Assembly (NCBI GenBank): GCA_004297725.1
Contig: SCUS01000113.1
Location: forward strand, 117,110-181,109
Reading direction: 5' to 3'
DNA length: 64,000 nucleotides
Origin: Myxococcaceae bacterium
GTDB taxonomy: Bacteria; Myxococcota_A; Polyangia; Polyangiales; Ga0077539
Positions 47,949 through 56,417 of this stretch are shown piece by piece. Position numbers and translations under genes: made by a program. The first letter of the stretch is position 1; the number at the start of each line of letters is the position of its first letter. The notes beneath the pieces are model-generated. The model was given only the letters and a program-made list of their open reading frames with translations, made no database searches and was not told where the DNA came from.

Positions 47949-49634
47949 ATGAAGCAGCCACTTCCCCTCTCCCTCTTCTGCGCGACGCTCGCGCTCGCGT
48001 GCAGCAGCGATCCGGTGGTGGTGGAGATCGACTCGGGCGTCGCGGACGCCGTCGTGGAGACCGACAAGCCCGTCGCGACGGACAAGCCCGAGACGCCCGA
48101 TGTGCCCGTGGCGATGGACGTGCCCGTGGCGATGGACCGTCCAGTCGTGATGGATGTGCCCGTGGCGATGGACGTGCCGGTGGCGATGGACCGTCCGGTC
48201 GTGATGGACGTGCCCGTGGTGATGGACGTGCCGGTCGTGACGGACGTGCCAGTTGCCGTAGATGTCCCCGTCTCGGTGGACGCGCCCGACGTGCCCGTCG
48301 CGGTGGACGTCCCCGATGTGCCCGACGTGCGGGACGTCCCCGATGTGCCCGACGTGCCGATGTGCCCGACGGGGACGGCGCTGTGCGGCGGCGCGTGCGT
48401 GAGCCTCCAGACAAGCCCCGCCCACTGCGGCGCCTGCGGCAACGCCTGCACCGCGGCCCAGGTGTGCGAGAGCGCCGCCTGCCGCACGCCGCGCCACGCG
48501 TCCTTCGTGTTCGTTCCAGGCGCAGGGGCGGTGCACGTGTACTCGCCCTCGGCCAACGCGCTGCGGCTCTCTCTCGACGTCGGAGCGGCCACCCCGACCG
48601 CCCTCCCGGGCATGACCTTCACCGCCGCGGGCGTCCAGATGGGGACGGTCTCCGCGAGCGGCGTGCTGCGCCTCGACGGGGACGCGCCCTTCGTGGCGTG
48701 GGTGCACGACGGTCCGACGGGCGACAAGGTGCTGCCCGCGGGCGCGCTCGATGGGGCGCTGCGGGGCAACGAGCTCTACACCTGGTCCGCCGGGGGGATC
48801 GCGATCCTCACGGGGGCGGCGGCTCCGAGCTCGGTGGTGGTGCAGCGCGTGCCCGACACCGGCGCGGGCATCACCCTCGACACCTGGACCTCTCCCACAC
48901 CCAACGGATTCCACACGGTCGCGACGCCCACCTCGGGGGTCTACCGGGTGACCTCCGTGGGGGCGCCCGTCACCGCCTTCGGCCAGGTGCTGGGCGAGAC
49001 CTACAACCACTTTACGTATCTTCCGGCGGACGATGGGGGGCTGCGGGGCAGCGCCTTCCGCTACGTCGAGCCCGCGGGCGCGCCGGGCGTCCGACGGATG
49101 ATGGTGCAGTCGCTCGAAGGCCCCTCGGCCGTGACCTTCACCGTCGGCTCCACGGTGACGATGCGGGCCCTCGTGGGGGCGGTCACCGCCACGGCCATCG
49201 ACTTCCCCGCGAACACCCTCGTCACCGCGACCAGCTCCACCCCCGCCATCGCGTGGATCGAGGCCGACCCGGGCACTCCCTCCGACGGCACGCTCCTCGA
49301 CGCCGACTTCGTCCCCTCCCTCCGCGGCCGCAGCTTCGACACCGAGTGGACCTTCCGCACCAACCTCGCGACGGCCACCGGCCTCCCCGATCGCCGCTCG
49401 GACATCGACGCCATCGCCTTCACCAACGGCACGCAGGTGCAGCTCTTCGCCGCGGGCGCCGCGGTGCCGACCACCACCATGATGATCAACCGGGGGCAGC
49501 GAGCGAGGCTCCTCACCGACGCCGCGCCCGACTCGTACGTGCGCGTGGTGACCAGCCAGCCCGCGCTGCTCGAGCACTCGCACGCGCCCTTCCAGTTCGC
49601 CCTCCGCGCGCCCTCCATCGTCACCTACGAGTAG
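47949..49634 (+). CDS. Surface lipoprotein with VPVAMD-type linker repeats
   Basis: A 561-residue lipoprotein. GGAG precedes the ATG; the signal ends in LALAC. Residues of about 45-135 are tandem six-residue units of the type D-V-P-V-A-M, encoded by 18-base repeats. A short Cys-rich module follows (CPTGTALCGGACV, CGACGNACTAAQVC), then about 370 residues of predicted beta structure. This last part recalls the IgGFc-binding-type N-terminal regions found in delta-proteobacterial lipoproteins, which is a weak similarity from pattern only. It is likely a cell-surface protein on a flexible stalk. Confidence 0.85.
   Translation: MKQPLPLSLFCATLALACSSDPVVVEIDSGVADAVVETDKPVATDKPETPDVPVAMDVPVAMDRPVVMDVPVAMDVPVAMDRPVVMDVPVVMDVPVVTDVPVAVDVPVSVDAPDVPVAVDVPDVPDVRDVPDVPDVPMCPTGTALCGGACVSLQTSPAHCGACGNACTAAQVCESAACRTPRHASFVFVPGAGAVHVYSPSANALRLSLDVGAATPTALPGMTFTAAGVQMGTVSASGVLRLDGDAPFVAWVHDGPTGDKVLPAGALDGALRGNELYTWSAGGIAILTGAAAPSSVVVQRVPDTGAGITLDTWTSPTPNGFHTVATPTSGVYRVTSVGAPVTAFGQVLGETYNHFTYLPADDGGLRGSAFRYVEPAGAPGVRRMMVQSLEGPSAVTFTVGSTVTMRALVGAVTATAIDFPANTLVTATSSTPAIAWIEADPGTPSDGTLLDADFVPSLRGRSFDTEWTFRTNLATATGLPDRRSDIDAIAFTNGTQVQLFAAGAAVPTTTMMINRGQRARLLTDAAPDSYVRVVTSQPALLEHSHAPFQFALRAPSIVTYE
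48099..48285 (+). repeat. 18-base coding tandem repeats (VPVAMD/DRPVVM units)
   Basis: About ten imperfect copies of an 18-base unit such as GTGCCCGTGGCGATGGAC, within the lipoprotein gene. Length changes in multiples of 18 would keep the frame, so stalk length may vary between strains. A second, shorter D-V-P block continues to about 48357. Confidence 0.85.
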
Positions 49635-49670
49635 CGTCGCCCGCGGACAAGGTGGGGCCATCCCTCCTCG

Positions 49671-49880
49671 GTACGACCGTGAGGCCGTCGGCGACCAGAG
49701 CCAGACCCCAGCCCGTAAGGGCGGGGAAGCGACCTACCACGCTGCCAGCGCGGAATTCTGACGCCGCCTCTGCCCGGAAGCCGACCGCGGTTCCAGACGA
49801 CGACTGGCGGCGTGGCAGGTCGCATCCGCTCCCTGACGGTCGCGGTCTGGCTCCGGTCGCTGACGGCGTCGCGGTCGTAC
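49671..49880. repeat. Long imperfect inverted repeat (77-base arms)
   Basis: The left arm at 49671-49747 pairs with the right arm at 49804-49880 with about 65 of 77 positions matching by eye, leaving a 56-base loop. The outer parts share GGTCTGGCTC and CGGTCGTAC; the inner parts share GCGTGG and AGGTCGC. A transcript would form a long hairpin. No transposase is nearby, so it could be a dispersed non-coding repeat, a MITE-like remnant or a structured 3' element. Confidence 0.75.
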
Positions 49881-49955
49881 CGTCGGACTCCTCGCTGACG
49901 GCGTCGCGGTCGTACCGTCGGACTCCTCGCTGACGGCCTCGCGGTCGTACCGGGG
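49861..49955. repeat. 35-base direct repeats, about 2.7 copies
   Basis: The unit begins TGACGGCGTCGCGGTCGTAC at 49861 and recurs at 49896 (identical over 35 bases) and at 49931 (one change in the first 20, then diverging). The first copy is also the outer end of the inverted repeat. Adjacent copies without spacers exclude CRISPR. Confidence 0.85.
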
Positions 49956-50038
49956 AAGCGATGGGCGCTCCGCCGAGAGGGGTAGAAGCGATAGGCCTTC
50001 CAACCCTCGGGCACGGCCCAGCGGACCGCGATCCCCCC

Positions 50039-50806
50039 TCAGCGCACGTCGACGACGATCGTTCGCTCGACCACGCCCGCGCGCACGGTGATCACCTCCG
50101 TGCCCGGCGCGCGGCCCTCCACGTAGACGTGGTCGTCGGCGACGCGCTCGCCCTGCATGAAGCCCCAGGAGAGCGCCACGCTCCCGGTGTCGGGCACCGT
50201 CCAGACCACCCCGTCGTTGGCGTACAGGCGCTCGCTGGCGCGGTTGACGGGTTGGCCGTTCATCGAGACCCGCTCCCCCACGCGCAGCGCGATGTGGTCG
50301 CGGGAGCGGTCGTAGCGAGCGGTGCCCTCGTCCTCGACGAGATCCATCCCCGCGGCCTCGTCGACGCGCACCACGACCGTCGCCGACTGGCCGCTGCTCT
50401 GGGTGACGGTGATCGCCGCGCTGCCCGCCCGCTCTCCGGCGCGCACCTCGAAGACCCCGCGGTAGGTTCCGCCCTGCGCGGACAGCGTCTGGATCACGCT
50501 GACCGAGACCACCGACGCATCGCTGGTGGTCACCGTCGGCGCGGCGCCCGAGAAGTCGTCGGCCATGGTGACCTCCAGGGACTCCCGGACGCCCGCCATC
50601 AGCGGCCGGTCGGGAGCGCACTGGGAGGACGGACCGCAGCCGCGGCTCGCGGTGAAGCGAAACGACGAGCTCTCCTCCGTCGGCGGAACGAGGACCGAGG
50701 GAGGCGGGTCGTCGTAGTCGTGGCGGTCGAAGAGGAAGAAGCAGCCCGTGAGGGACTGCGACGCGACGACGAGGGCGAGGGAAGAAGCAAGGGTGCGAAG
50801 GTTCAT
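50039..50806 (-). CDS. Lipoprotein with bacterial Ig-like region
   Basis: A 255-residue lipoprotein with lipobox LTGC (ATG at 50806). The mature part has repeated beta-sandwich features: VTTSDASVVSVSVI, GSAAITVTQSSGQSATVVV and GTEVITVRAGVVERTIVVDV, resembling BIG2-like domains. It probably has a structural or adhesive role at the envelope. No strong ribosome binding site was seen. It is divergent from the TfoX-like gene. Confidence 0.85.
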   Translation of the reverse strand: MNLRTLASSLALVVASQSLTGCFFLFDRHDYDDPPPSVLVPPTEESSSFRFTASRGCGPSSQCAPDRPLMAGVRESLEVTMADDFSGAAPTVTTSDASVVSVSVIQTLSAQGGTYRGVFEVRAGERAGSAAITVTQSSGQSATVVVRVDEAAGMDLVEDEGTARYDRSRDHIALRVGERVSMNGQPVNRASERLYANDGVVWTVPDTGSVALSWGFMQGERVADDHVYVEGRAPGTEVITVRAGVVERTIVVDVR

Positions 50807-50999
50807 GGCGGGTGCTGGGCTCCATCCGTGGGAGGGATGTCGGAGCCGGTGAGCAGCCTCCGTGCCGGGCGAGCGGTGATCGGAAGACACGGTGTTTCCC
50901 GCGGGTCTCGCGCGCCGGAGGGGGAGGGCGGCGGGAGCACACCGTGCCTGCGCGTCACGTTGCGTCGGCGCCCGGCTGGGGGTTACCTCCCCGGTCGCC

Positions 51000-51437
51000 A
51001 TGGTGAAGAAGAGGGATCCCGCGGCGATCGCGGAAGAGGCGCTCGGGGTGAAGGCCAGAGGGCCGAAGAAGGTGCCCTTCGCGTTCGTGCTCGACGAGCT
51101 GGAGGTGCTCGCCCCCACCACGAGGCCGATGTTCGGGTGCACCGCGATCTACGTCGGGCCGCGCATCGTGCTGGTCCTGCGCGACGGCCGCGGCACCGCA
51201 GACGACGGCGTGTGGATCGCCACCACCGCCGAGCACCACGCCTCGCTGCGCAAGGAGCTGCCGTCCATCCGCTCGATCACGGTGTTCGGGCCGGGAGAGA
51301 GCGGGTGGCAGGTGATCCCCGCCGCGGCGGAGAGCTTCGAGGAGGAGGTGCTGTGGGTTTGCGAGCTGGTGCGCCGCGCAGACCCCCGCGTGGGCAAGCT
51401 CCCGAAGCCCAAGAAGCGGAAGTCAGCCCCGGCGTAG
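51000..51437 (+). CDS. Small TfoX-N-like protein
   Basis: A 145-residue protein without signal peptide. RPMFGCTAIYVGPRIVLVLR and DDGVWIATT resemble the TfoX/Sxy N-terminal fold (MFGG...). The C-terminus is Lys/Pro-rich (KLPKPKKRKSAPA). Some TfoX proteins affect competence genes, but many single-domain members have no known role. The assignment is by motif and not certain. Its last 15 bases overlap the TetR gene stop. Confidence 0.75.
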   Translation: MVKKRDPAAIAEEALGVKARGPKKVPFAFVLDELEVLAPTTRPMFGCTAIYVGPRIVLVLRDGRGTADDGVWIATTAEHHASLRKELPSIRSITVFGPGESGWQVIPAAAESFEEEVLWVCELVRRADPRVGKLPKPKKRKSAPA

Positions 51438-52028
51438 CAGCCCGCGCAGTACCAGGTCGTGTAAGGCCGCGTGCCTCGCCTCGGCGCTCTCGCGGCAGCG
51501 CGCGTAGAGGAAGGGCGGCGTCAGGGTCTCGTAGGCGGTGAGAAGGGCGTGGGCGGAGGCGCCCGCGTCTTCGACGGCGAACTCCCCGGCGCGGTGGGCC
51601 TCGGCGAGGAACCCGGCGACCAGGGCGTGCTGCTCCTCGAGGAAGCGCTTGTGGACGCTCTGCACCGCGCTGCGCTCGCAGCAGAGCAGGTCGGCCGCGT
51701 GGGCGCCCTCGTCGGAGAGCTGGAAGAAGGCCGCGAAGCGCGCGTCGAGCATGGCGCGCAGCCGGTCGGCGCAAGGTCCCTCGACCGCGAGCGCGCTGCG
51801 CATGGCGGCGATGACCCGCCCGTGGCCGTCGCTGGAGAGCGCCTCGACGATGTCGTCCTTCGAGCAGAACTCCAGGTACACGCTCCCGACGCCGATGCCC
51901 GCCTCCCGAGCGATGTCGGCGATGGTGGTCTTCATCGGGCCGTAGTGACGAAGCAGCCGGGCGGCGGTCTGCAGGACGAGCTGCCGCCGCGCCGGGTCGC
52001 TCGTGGGCTTTGGAGGGGTTCCGGTCAC
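51423..52028 (-). CDS. TetR-family transcriptional regulator
   Basis: A 201-residue repressor-type regulator. The N-terminal helix-turn-helix is LRHYGPMKTTIADIAREAGIGVGSVYLEFCSK, split here as the classic TetR helices 1-3. The C-terminal helices form the ligand and dimer domain; the ligand is unknown. The GTG at 52028 gives the usual family length. An 8-base palindrome AACCGGTT lies just before it, so it may regulate itself and the divergent TPR-PEGA gene (inference). Confidence 0.92.
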   Translation of the reverse strand: MTGTPPKPTSDPARRQLVLQTAARLLRHYGPMKTTIADIAREAGIGVGSVYLEFCSKDDIVEALSSDGHGRVIAAMRSALAVEGPCADRLRAMLDARFAAFFQLSDEGAHAADLLCCERSAVQSVHKRFLEEQHALVAGFLAEAHRAGEFAVEDAGASAHALLTAYETLTPPFLYARCRESAEARHAALHDLVLRGLLRRG

Positions 52029-52031
52029 GGC

Positions 52032-52039
52032 AACCGGTT
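52032..52039. promoter_or_regulatory. Palindrome AACCGGTT, possible TetR operator
   Basis: A perfect 8-base palindrome lies three bases before the TetR start codon and within the 97-base divergent region shared with the TPR-PEGA gene. The TAGCGA -10 candidate overlaps its edge. It is short for a TetR site, so confidence is low. Confidence 0.3.
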
Positions 52040-52125
52040 CGCTATCAGAGCGGACGGGTGCGGGGCAATCCTCCCGCGGCGATGGATCATTGCCCTCGGG
52101 CCGAAGATTTCGCAGAGTCCGCCCG

Positions 52126-53145
52126 ATGTCCGGCAGGGCGCGGGTGAGCCGCGCGGCGATGATGGTCTCCCTCGGGCTGCTGTGCGTCGCCCCCAGCGCC
52201 TCGGCGCAAGACGCCGACGACGTGGATTTCCTCGCCCGCCGGGCCGCCGACCGCTGCCGCCGCGGGGAGTACGAGCGGGCCCTGGAGCTGTTTCGCCAGG
52301 CGCTCGACCACGGCCGCACGGCGCGGGCGCTCGGCGAGATGGGCGCCTGCGAGCTGCGGGTCGCCCGGTGGACCGAGGCCGAGGCCCACCTTCGCGACGC
52401 CCTCGAGATGGCCGACGACCCGTGGCTGCGCAGGCACCAGGCCGAGGCCGCGGGCTGGCTCGCGGAGGCGCAGTCTCACGTCGGCCGGCTGCAGCTCAGC
52501 GGCGGGGTGCCGGGCGCCGAGGTGCGCGTGGGCGAGCGGGTGGTGGGCACGCTGCCGATGGCCGAGCCGACGATCGTCACGCCCGGAGCGCTGCAGGTCG
52601 AGGTGCGCGCCGCGGGCTACCGCACCTGGCGACGCTCGCTCGACGTCCCCGGAGGAGCGGTCACCCAGGAGGCGGTCAGCCTGGAGCGCGACGTGCCCAT
52701 CGAGGCCTCGACCCCGGCGAGCGCGGCGGTGGTGTGCGCTCCCGGCTCGGTGCTGCGCAGCGGCTTCTGCTACGCCGTGGAGGGCGGCCCCTCGTACCGT
52801 CGAGGGCTGCGCCCTTGGCAGGTGACGAGCCTCGTCGCCGGGGGCGTCGCGCTGATCGCGGGCGCCACGGCGCTCGGCCTCGGCGTGGACGGCGCGTCGA
52901 CCGAGTCGGACTACCTCCAGCGCTGCGGCGGAGCAGGGGTGCCGGTCTCGTGCGTGGGCGACCGCGCCGACACGCAGGCGGCGCTCGACGACCGGGCGGG
53001 CGTGGTCAACGGGCTCGCGGTGGTGGCGGGCCTCGGGCTCGCGCTGGCGGTGACCGCGATGGTGTTCGACCAGGCTGCGCCGAGCGCGCAGCAGCAGCAG
53101 CGGCGGGTGGCGGTCGGCCCTGGCGGGCTGCGGGTGCGCTGGTGA
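52126..53145 (+). CDS. TPR and PEGA domain exported protein
   Basis: A 339-residue protein. A signal peptide ends at PSASAQ. TPR helices cover about residues 30-120 (RRGEYERALELFRQALDHG). A PEGA-like beta domain follows at about 125-190 (GVPGAEVRVGERVVGTLPM, VEVRAAGYRTWRRSLDVPG). Two hydrophobic helices lie in the C-terminal half. This layout is common in Myxococcota envelope proteins. A second start, MMVSLGLL at 52159, is possible. CAGAGT lies seven bases before the ATG. The next gene overlaps its stop by GTGA. Confidence 0.87.
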   Translation: MSGRARVSRAAMMVSLGLLCVAPSASAQDADDVDFLARRAADRCRRGEYERALELFRQALDHGRTARALGEMGACELRVARWTEAEAHLRDALEMADDPWLRRHQAEAAGWLAEAQSHVGRLQLSGGVPGAEVRVGERVVGTLPMAEPTIVTPGALQVEVRAAGYRTWRRSLDVPGGAVTQEAVSLERDVPIEASTPASAAVVCAPGSVLRSGFCYAVEGGPSYRRGLRPWQVTSLVAGGVALIAGATALGLGVDGASTESDYLQRCGGAGVPVSCVGDRADTQAALDDRAGVVNGLAVVAGLGLALAVTAMVFDQAAPSAQQQQRRVAVGPGGLRVRW

Positions 53146-54101
53146 GGCGCGGGCTCGGGGTGGTGGCCCTGGTCGCGGGCTGCGGGTGGACGCTCCCGGA
53201 GCCGGACGTGCGGCGCGACGCGACCCCGGCGGCCGACGTGCGGCGAGACGTGACGGACGCGCCCGCTCCGGTCGACGCAGAGCCCGCGATGGATGTTCCG
53301 GTGGCGATGGATGTCCCGGTGGCGATGGACGCGGGCTTCGACGCGGGGCGCGCGGACTCGGGCTTCGATGCGCCCGTGGCCCTGGACGCGGGCGAAGACC
53401 GGCCGATGCCGGTCGACCTGGGGCTACCCGACGTGCCGGTCGACCGGGGCGTGGCGGTGGATGTCCCGACGGTCCTCGACGTGCCGGTCGACACCGGCGA
53501 GGTGCGCTGCGCGCCGGGCGAGCGACGAACCTGCTACCCCGGTCCGCCTGCGTCTCGGGGCAGGGGGTACTGCCGCGACGGGGTGGAGACCTGCGACCCG
53601 AGCGGCCGCTGGAGCGGCACCTGCGTCAACGCCTTCGTCCCCGAGTGCACCGACCGCCGCTGCGGCAGCGACGACTGCGGCGGCACCTGCGGCCCGGGCT
53701 GCGCGGCGGGCCAGGTCTGCGACGACCTCGGGCACTGCGTGGTGCCGTCGTGCGGGGCGAGCAACTTCACCGAGACCTGCTCCAACGGCGCGCTCTGCCC
53801 CTCGAACAGCCTCTGCACCGCCGACAACCTCTGCGCGTGCCGCCCGGGCTACGTCGGTCGCACCTGCGCGGGCGCAGACTGCGGCACCTCCTGCGCTTAC
53901 CCCAACTGGTATTGCGCGCGCTCCAGCTTCTGCGGAACGGGCGCCATCAGCTGTCCGGGCAACATCACCTGCCCCCGACACTCGACCTGCGCCGCGGGGG
54001 CTCAGTGCCTCTGCGCCTTCGGGTACATGGCCGTCACCTGCTCGGGCGACCGCTGCACCTCCTGCCCCGGAACCGACTACCACTGCGTCCCGGTGAGCTG
54101 A
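53142..54101 (+). CDS. Cys-rich lipoprotein with EGF-like segment
   Basis: A 319-residue lipoprotein with lipobox LVAGC. The linker has the MDVPVAMDVPVAMDAG repeats also seen in the lipoprotein at 47949. The C-terminal 200 residues contain about 35 Cys, with EGF-like spacing in CACRPGYVGRTC and CLCAFGYMAVTC. The GTG at 53142 overlaps the TPR-PEGA stop, so the two are coupled. It is likely surface-exposed, binding something unknown. Confidence 0.85.
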   Translation: MRRGLGVVALVAGCGWTLPEPDVRRDATPAADVRRDVTDAPAPVDAEPAMDVPVAMDVPVAMDAGFDAGRADSGFDAPVALDAGEDRPMPVDLGLPDVPVDRGVAVDVPTVLDVPVDTGEVRCAPGERRTCYPGPPASRGRGYCRDGVETCDPSGRWSGTCVNAFVPECTDRRCGSDDCGGTCGPGCAAGQVCDDLGHCVVPSCGASNFTETCSNGALCPSNSLCTADNLCACRPGYVGRTCAGADCGTSCAYPNWYCARSSFCGTGAISCPGNITCPRHSTCAAGAQCLCAFGYMAVTCSGDRCTSCPGTDYHCVPVS

Positions 54102-54195
54102 CCCTGACCCCCGCTCTGGAAGGCGGGCGACGTAGCGCACGTCGGCGAGGGCGGCGCGGTGACGAGCCTCTGCCGGTGCGGTACAAGCCTCGACC

Positions 54196-55218
54196 ATGCT
54201 TCACCCGACACGACTGCTCTGTTCGCTCGGTCTCGCGGGGCTCCTCGCGGGCTGCGGCTCGACGTACCTCGTGGGCCCGCCGCCGTCCGAAGACTCGGGC
54301 CCCGGGGTGGACGCGGGCCTCGTCCAGGACACCGGCGTGACCGTCGATCGCCCCACCCCCATCGTCGACGCCGCGCAGCGCCTCTGCACCCGGCAGGACC
54401 AGTGCGGCCGCGGCGAGCAGTGCATCGGCGCCGAGGGCTGCAGCGTCCCGTGGACCTGCCAGCCGGCGCAGGGCCGCGCCTGCACCGCGGACGTCGCCCC
54501 CTTCTGCGGCTGCGACGGCGCCACCTTCGGCGCGAGCTCGACCTGCCCCGACCGCCCCTATCTCTACCGCGGCCCCTGTGAGATGCCGCCCCCTCCTCCT
54601 CCCCTCGACGGCGGCGTCACCCCGCCGCCTCCCTTCGACGGCGGAACCACCCCGACGGCGTGCGTGATGCCCGACGGCACCGTCTGCCCGCTCGGGGCCA
54701 TCTGCCCGCTCCCCGATCGCTGCGCCGAGTGCCGCTGCGGCCCGCGCGGGCTCCAGTGCGTGATGACCCCGTGCCTCGACGGTGGCGTCATGCCGCCGCC
54801 GCCCTTCGACGCGGGGCCTGCGACCTGCAACATCCGCGGAGTGATCTGCCGCGTGGGCGAGGTGTGCCTGATCGATCGCTGCACGCAGTGCGCGTGCGCC
54901 CCGGGCGGCAACGTGTCCTGCCGGCCGGTCCCCGGCTGCGGGGTCGACTCGGGGGTCATCCGCCCCGACGCGGGTGTCATCCGCGACTCAGGGGTCATCC
55001 GCCCCGACTCGGGCACCATCGGCGTCGACGCGTCGGTGCCGGGCTGCACCCCGCAGCAGGCGATGGGCGAGGGCTTCTGCGAGCGGCTCCTGGGCATCTA
55101 CTGGCAGGGCAACCGCTGCGTGGCCATCGGCGGCTGCACCTGCGTGGGAGCCGACTGCGGCCGCAGCTTCCCGAGCTTCCAGGCCTGCGAGACGGTGCAC
55201 CTCATCTGCCCCCGCTGA
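54196..55218 (+). CDS. Cys-rich lipoprotein with Pro-rich linkers
   Basis: A 340-residue lipoprotein (LLAGC). It has four Cys-rich modules separated by Pro-rich linkers (PPPPPPLDGG, PPPPFDGG). A later linker repeats D-S-G-V-I-R-P. Modules such as CPLPDRCAECRCGPRGLQC share spacing with the next (CLIDRCTQCACAPGGNVSC), so they are internal duplications. It is 94 bases downstream of the EGF-like lipoprotein gene. Confidence 0.85.
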   Translation: MLHPTRLLCSLGLAGLLAGCGSTYLVGPPPSEDSGPGVDAGLVQDTGVTVDRPTPIVDAAQRLCTRQDQCGRGEQCIGAEGCSVPWTCQPAQGRACTADVAPFCGCDGATFGASSTCPDRPYLYRGPCEMPPPPPPLDGGVTPPPPFDGGTTPTACVMPDGTVCPLGAICPLPDRCAECRCGPRGLQCVMTPCLDGGVMPPPPFDAGPATCNIRGVICRVGEVCLIDRCTQCACAPGGNVSCRPVPGCGVDSGVIRPDAGVIRDSGVIRPDSGTIGVDASVPGCTPQQAMGEGFCERLLGIYWQGNRCVAIGGCTCVGADCGRSFPSFQACETVHLICPR

Positions 55219-55226
55219 CCAAAGCT

Positions 55227-56219
55227 TCACTCCCAACGGTAGACCGCGCGTAGCGACGCGTGGTCCGAGCCGCCGTAGCCGCGAGCCGGCTGCGCGTCCC
55301 AACGCACCGAGACCTCTTCAGCGATCACCGCGCCCGCCCCAGCCCGCGCCCGGAAGACGTGGTCGAGCGCGAGCCCGGCGCCCCGGTACACGTAGGTCGC
55401 GATCTCCTCCGCGGCCCTCCCCCCGGTCGCGCGCTCCAGGGCCCCGTCGGACTCCAGCGCCGTGAGCGTGGCCGAGCCCGGGACGTCGTTCATGTCGCCG
55501 CCCAGCAGCAGCAGGGCCTCCGGGCGCTCGGTCGCGCGCGCGCCGATGATCTCCCGGGCGGCCTGCGCCTCGGCGAGCCTCCGCCCGGGGTCGTCGTCGA
55601 CCATCGAGCGAAGGTGCGCCGCGAAGACGATCACCGGGCGCCCCGCGTGCTCGAGCTCGACCTCCAGCAGCTCGCGGGAGAACACCGTGCTGCTCCCGTC
55701 GGGCCGGTGCAGCACGCGCTCCCGGTGGGTGCGCACGGCGCGCAGCGGATCGCGCCCGACGACGGCGACGTCCACCGAGGCGGGCGTGCCGATCTCCCCG
55801 AGGGCGGAGCTGGGCCACGCGGCGCCGAGGCGCTCGGAGATCGCGCTCAGCGACGCGGCGGTCTCGACCTCCTGCAGGAAGACCACGTCGACGTCGAGGC
55901 GCTCGATGGCGCGGGCGATCTCGTCGGCGCGCTGCGCGAAGGCCTCGGGGGAGGGGAGCGCCTCGTAGTCGCCCGCGGCGCAGCGCCCCGTGTCGCAGGT
56001 GGTGTCGAAGAAGCGATGGACGTTGAAGGTGGCCACGCGCAGCCTCGTCGGCCCGGCCGAAGGGAGATCGGGCGCGACGTCCGCGGAGGCCTCGGCGAGC
56101 GCCGCGGCGTCGACCGCGTCGACCGCGGCGTCGAAGGGCGCAGGCGTGTCCGAGGGGATAGGAGTGCGGCAGCCCGCGGCCATGCAGCCGCACGCGAGGA
56201 GGAGTCGAAGCGGGTTCAT
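55227..56219 (-). CDS. Lipoprotein of the endonuclease/exonuclease/phosphatase family
   Basis: A 330-residue lipoprotein (MAAGC) with an Asp/Ala/Val linker followed by an EEP domain: VATFNVHRFFD, FLQEVE (metal-binding Glu), the LGGDMNDVPGS motif and SDHASL at the C-terminus with the catalytic Asp-His pair. The fold includes nucleases and phosphatases, so the substrate is not known. Being exported, it might degrade extracellular nucleic acid or phospholipid. It starts nine bases after an extended -10 element. Confidence 0.92.
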   Translation of the reverse strand: MNPLRLLLACGCMAAGCRTPIPSDTPAPFDAAVDAVDAAALAEASADVAPDLPSAGPTRLRVATFNVHRFFDTTCDTGRCAAGDYEALPSPEAFAQRADEIARAIERLDVDVVFLQEVETAASLSAISERLGAAWPSSALGEIGTPASVDVAVVGRDPLRAVRTHRERVLHRPDGSSTVFSRELLEVELEHAGRPVIVFAAHLRSMVDDDPGRRLAEAQAAREIIGARATERPEALLLLGGDMNDVPGSATLTALESDGALERATGGRAAEEIATYVYRGAGLALDHVFRARAGAGAVIAEEVSVRWDAQPARGYGGSDHASLRAVYRWE

Positions 56220-56228
56220 CGCGGCGCG

Positions 56229-56237
56229 ACCCTAGCA
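56229..56237 (-). promoter_or_regulatory. Extended -10 element for the EEP lipoprotein gene
   Basis: TGCTAGGGT, the same nine bases as before deoC, on the minus strand nine bases before the ATG at 56219. No Shine-Dalgarno sequence is present. Confidence 0.5.
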
Positions 56238-56417
56238 GGGCGTCCGGGGCCTCGCATGGGTTGACCGGCACCCCGCGGAGGGCCACGTGCCCCTGCGGCG
56301 GGTGCGTCGCCCGACCCCTCTCCCTCGCACTCTTTGCGGGCTTTCAGGCCGTCGCAGCGATCGCCGGGGATCTGTGATAGAGCGCCCGCGCGACCGACCT
56401 GGAGGAGACCCTCTTCG

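Larger units (their letters stand above)
49635..50038. other. Gene-free interval with foldback and direct repeats
   Basis: About 400 bases between two convergent genes. No frame with native codon pattern was found; open frames on the minus strand arise from the repeats. The interval holds the inverted repeat at 49671-49880 and the 35-base direct repeats at 49861-49955. Confidence 0.75.

Noticed and set aside
49671..49880. Insertion sequence ends
   Set aside because: The arms are long and imperfect, but no transposase or target-site duplication was seen, so it is listed only as a repeat.
49861..49955. 35-base direct repeats as a CRISPR array
   Set aside because: Copies are directly adjacent without spacers, only about 2.7 units are present, and no cas gene is nearby.
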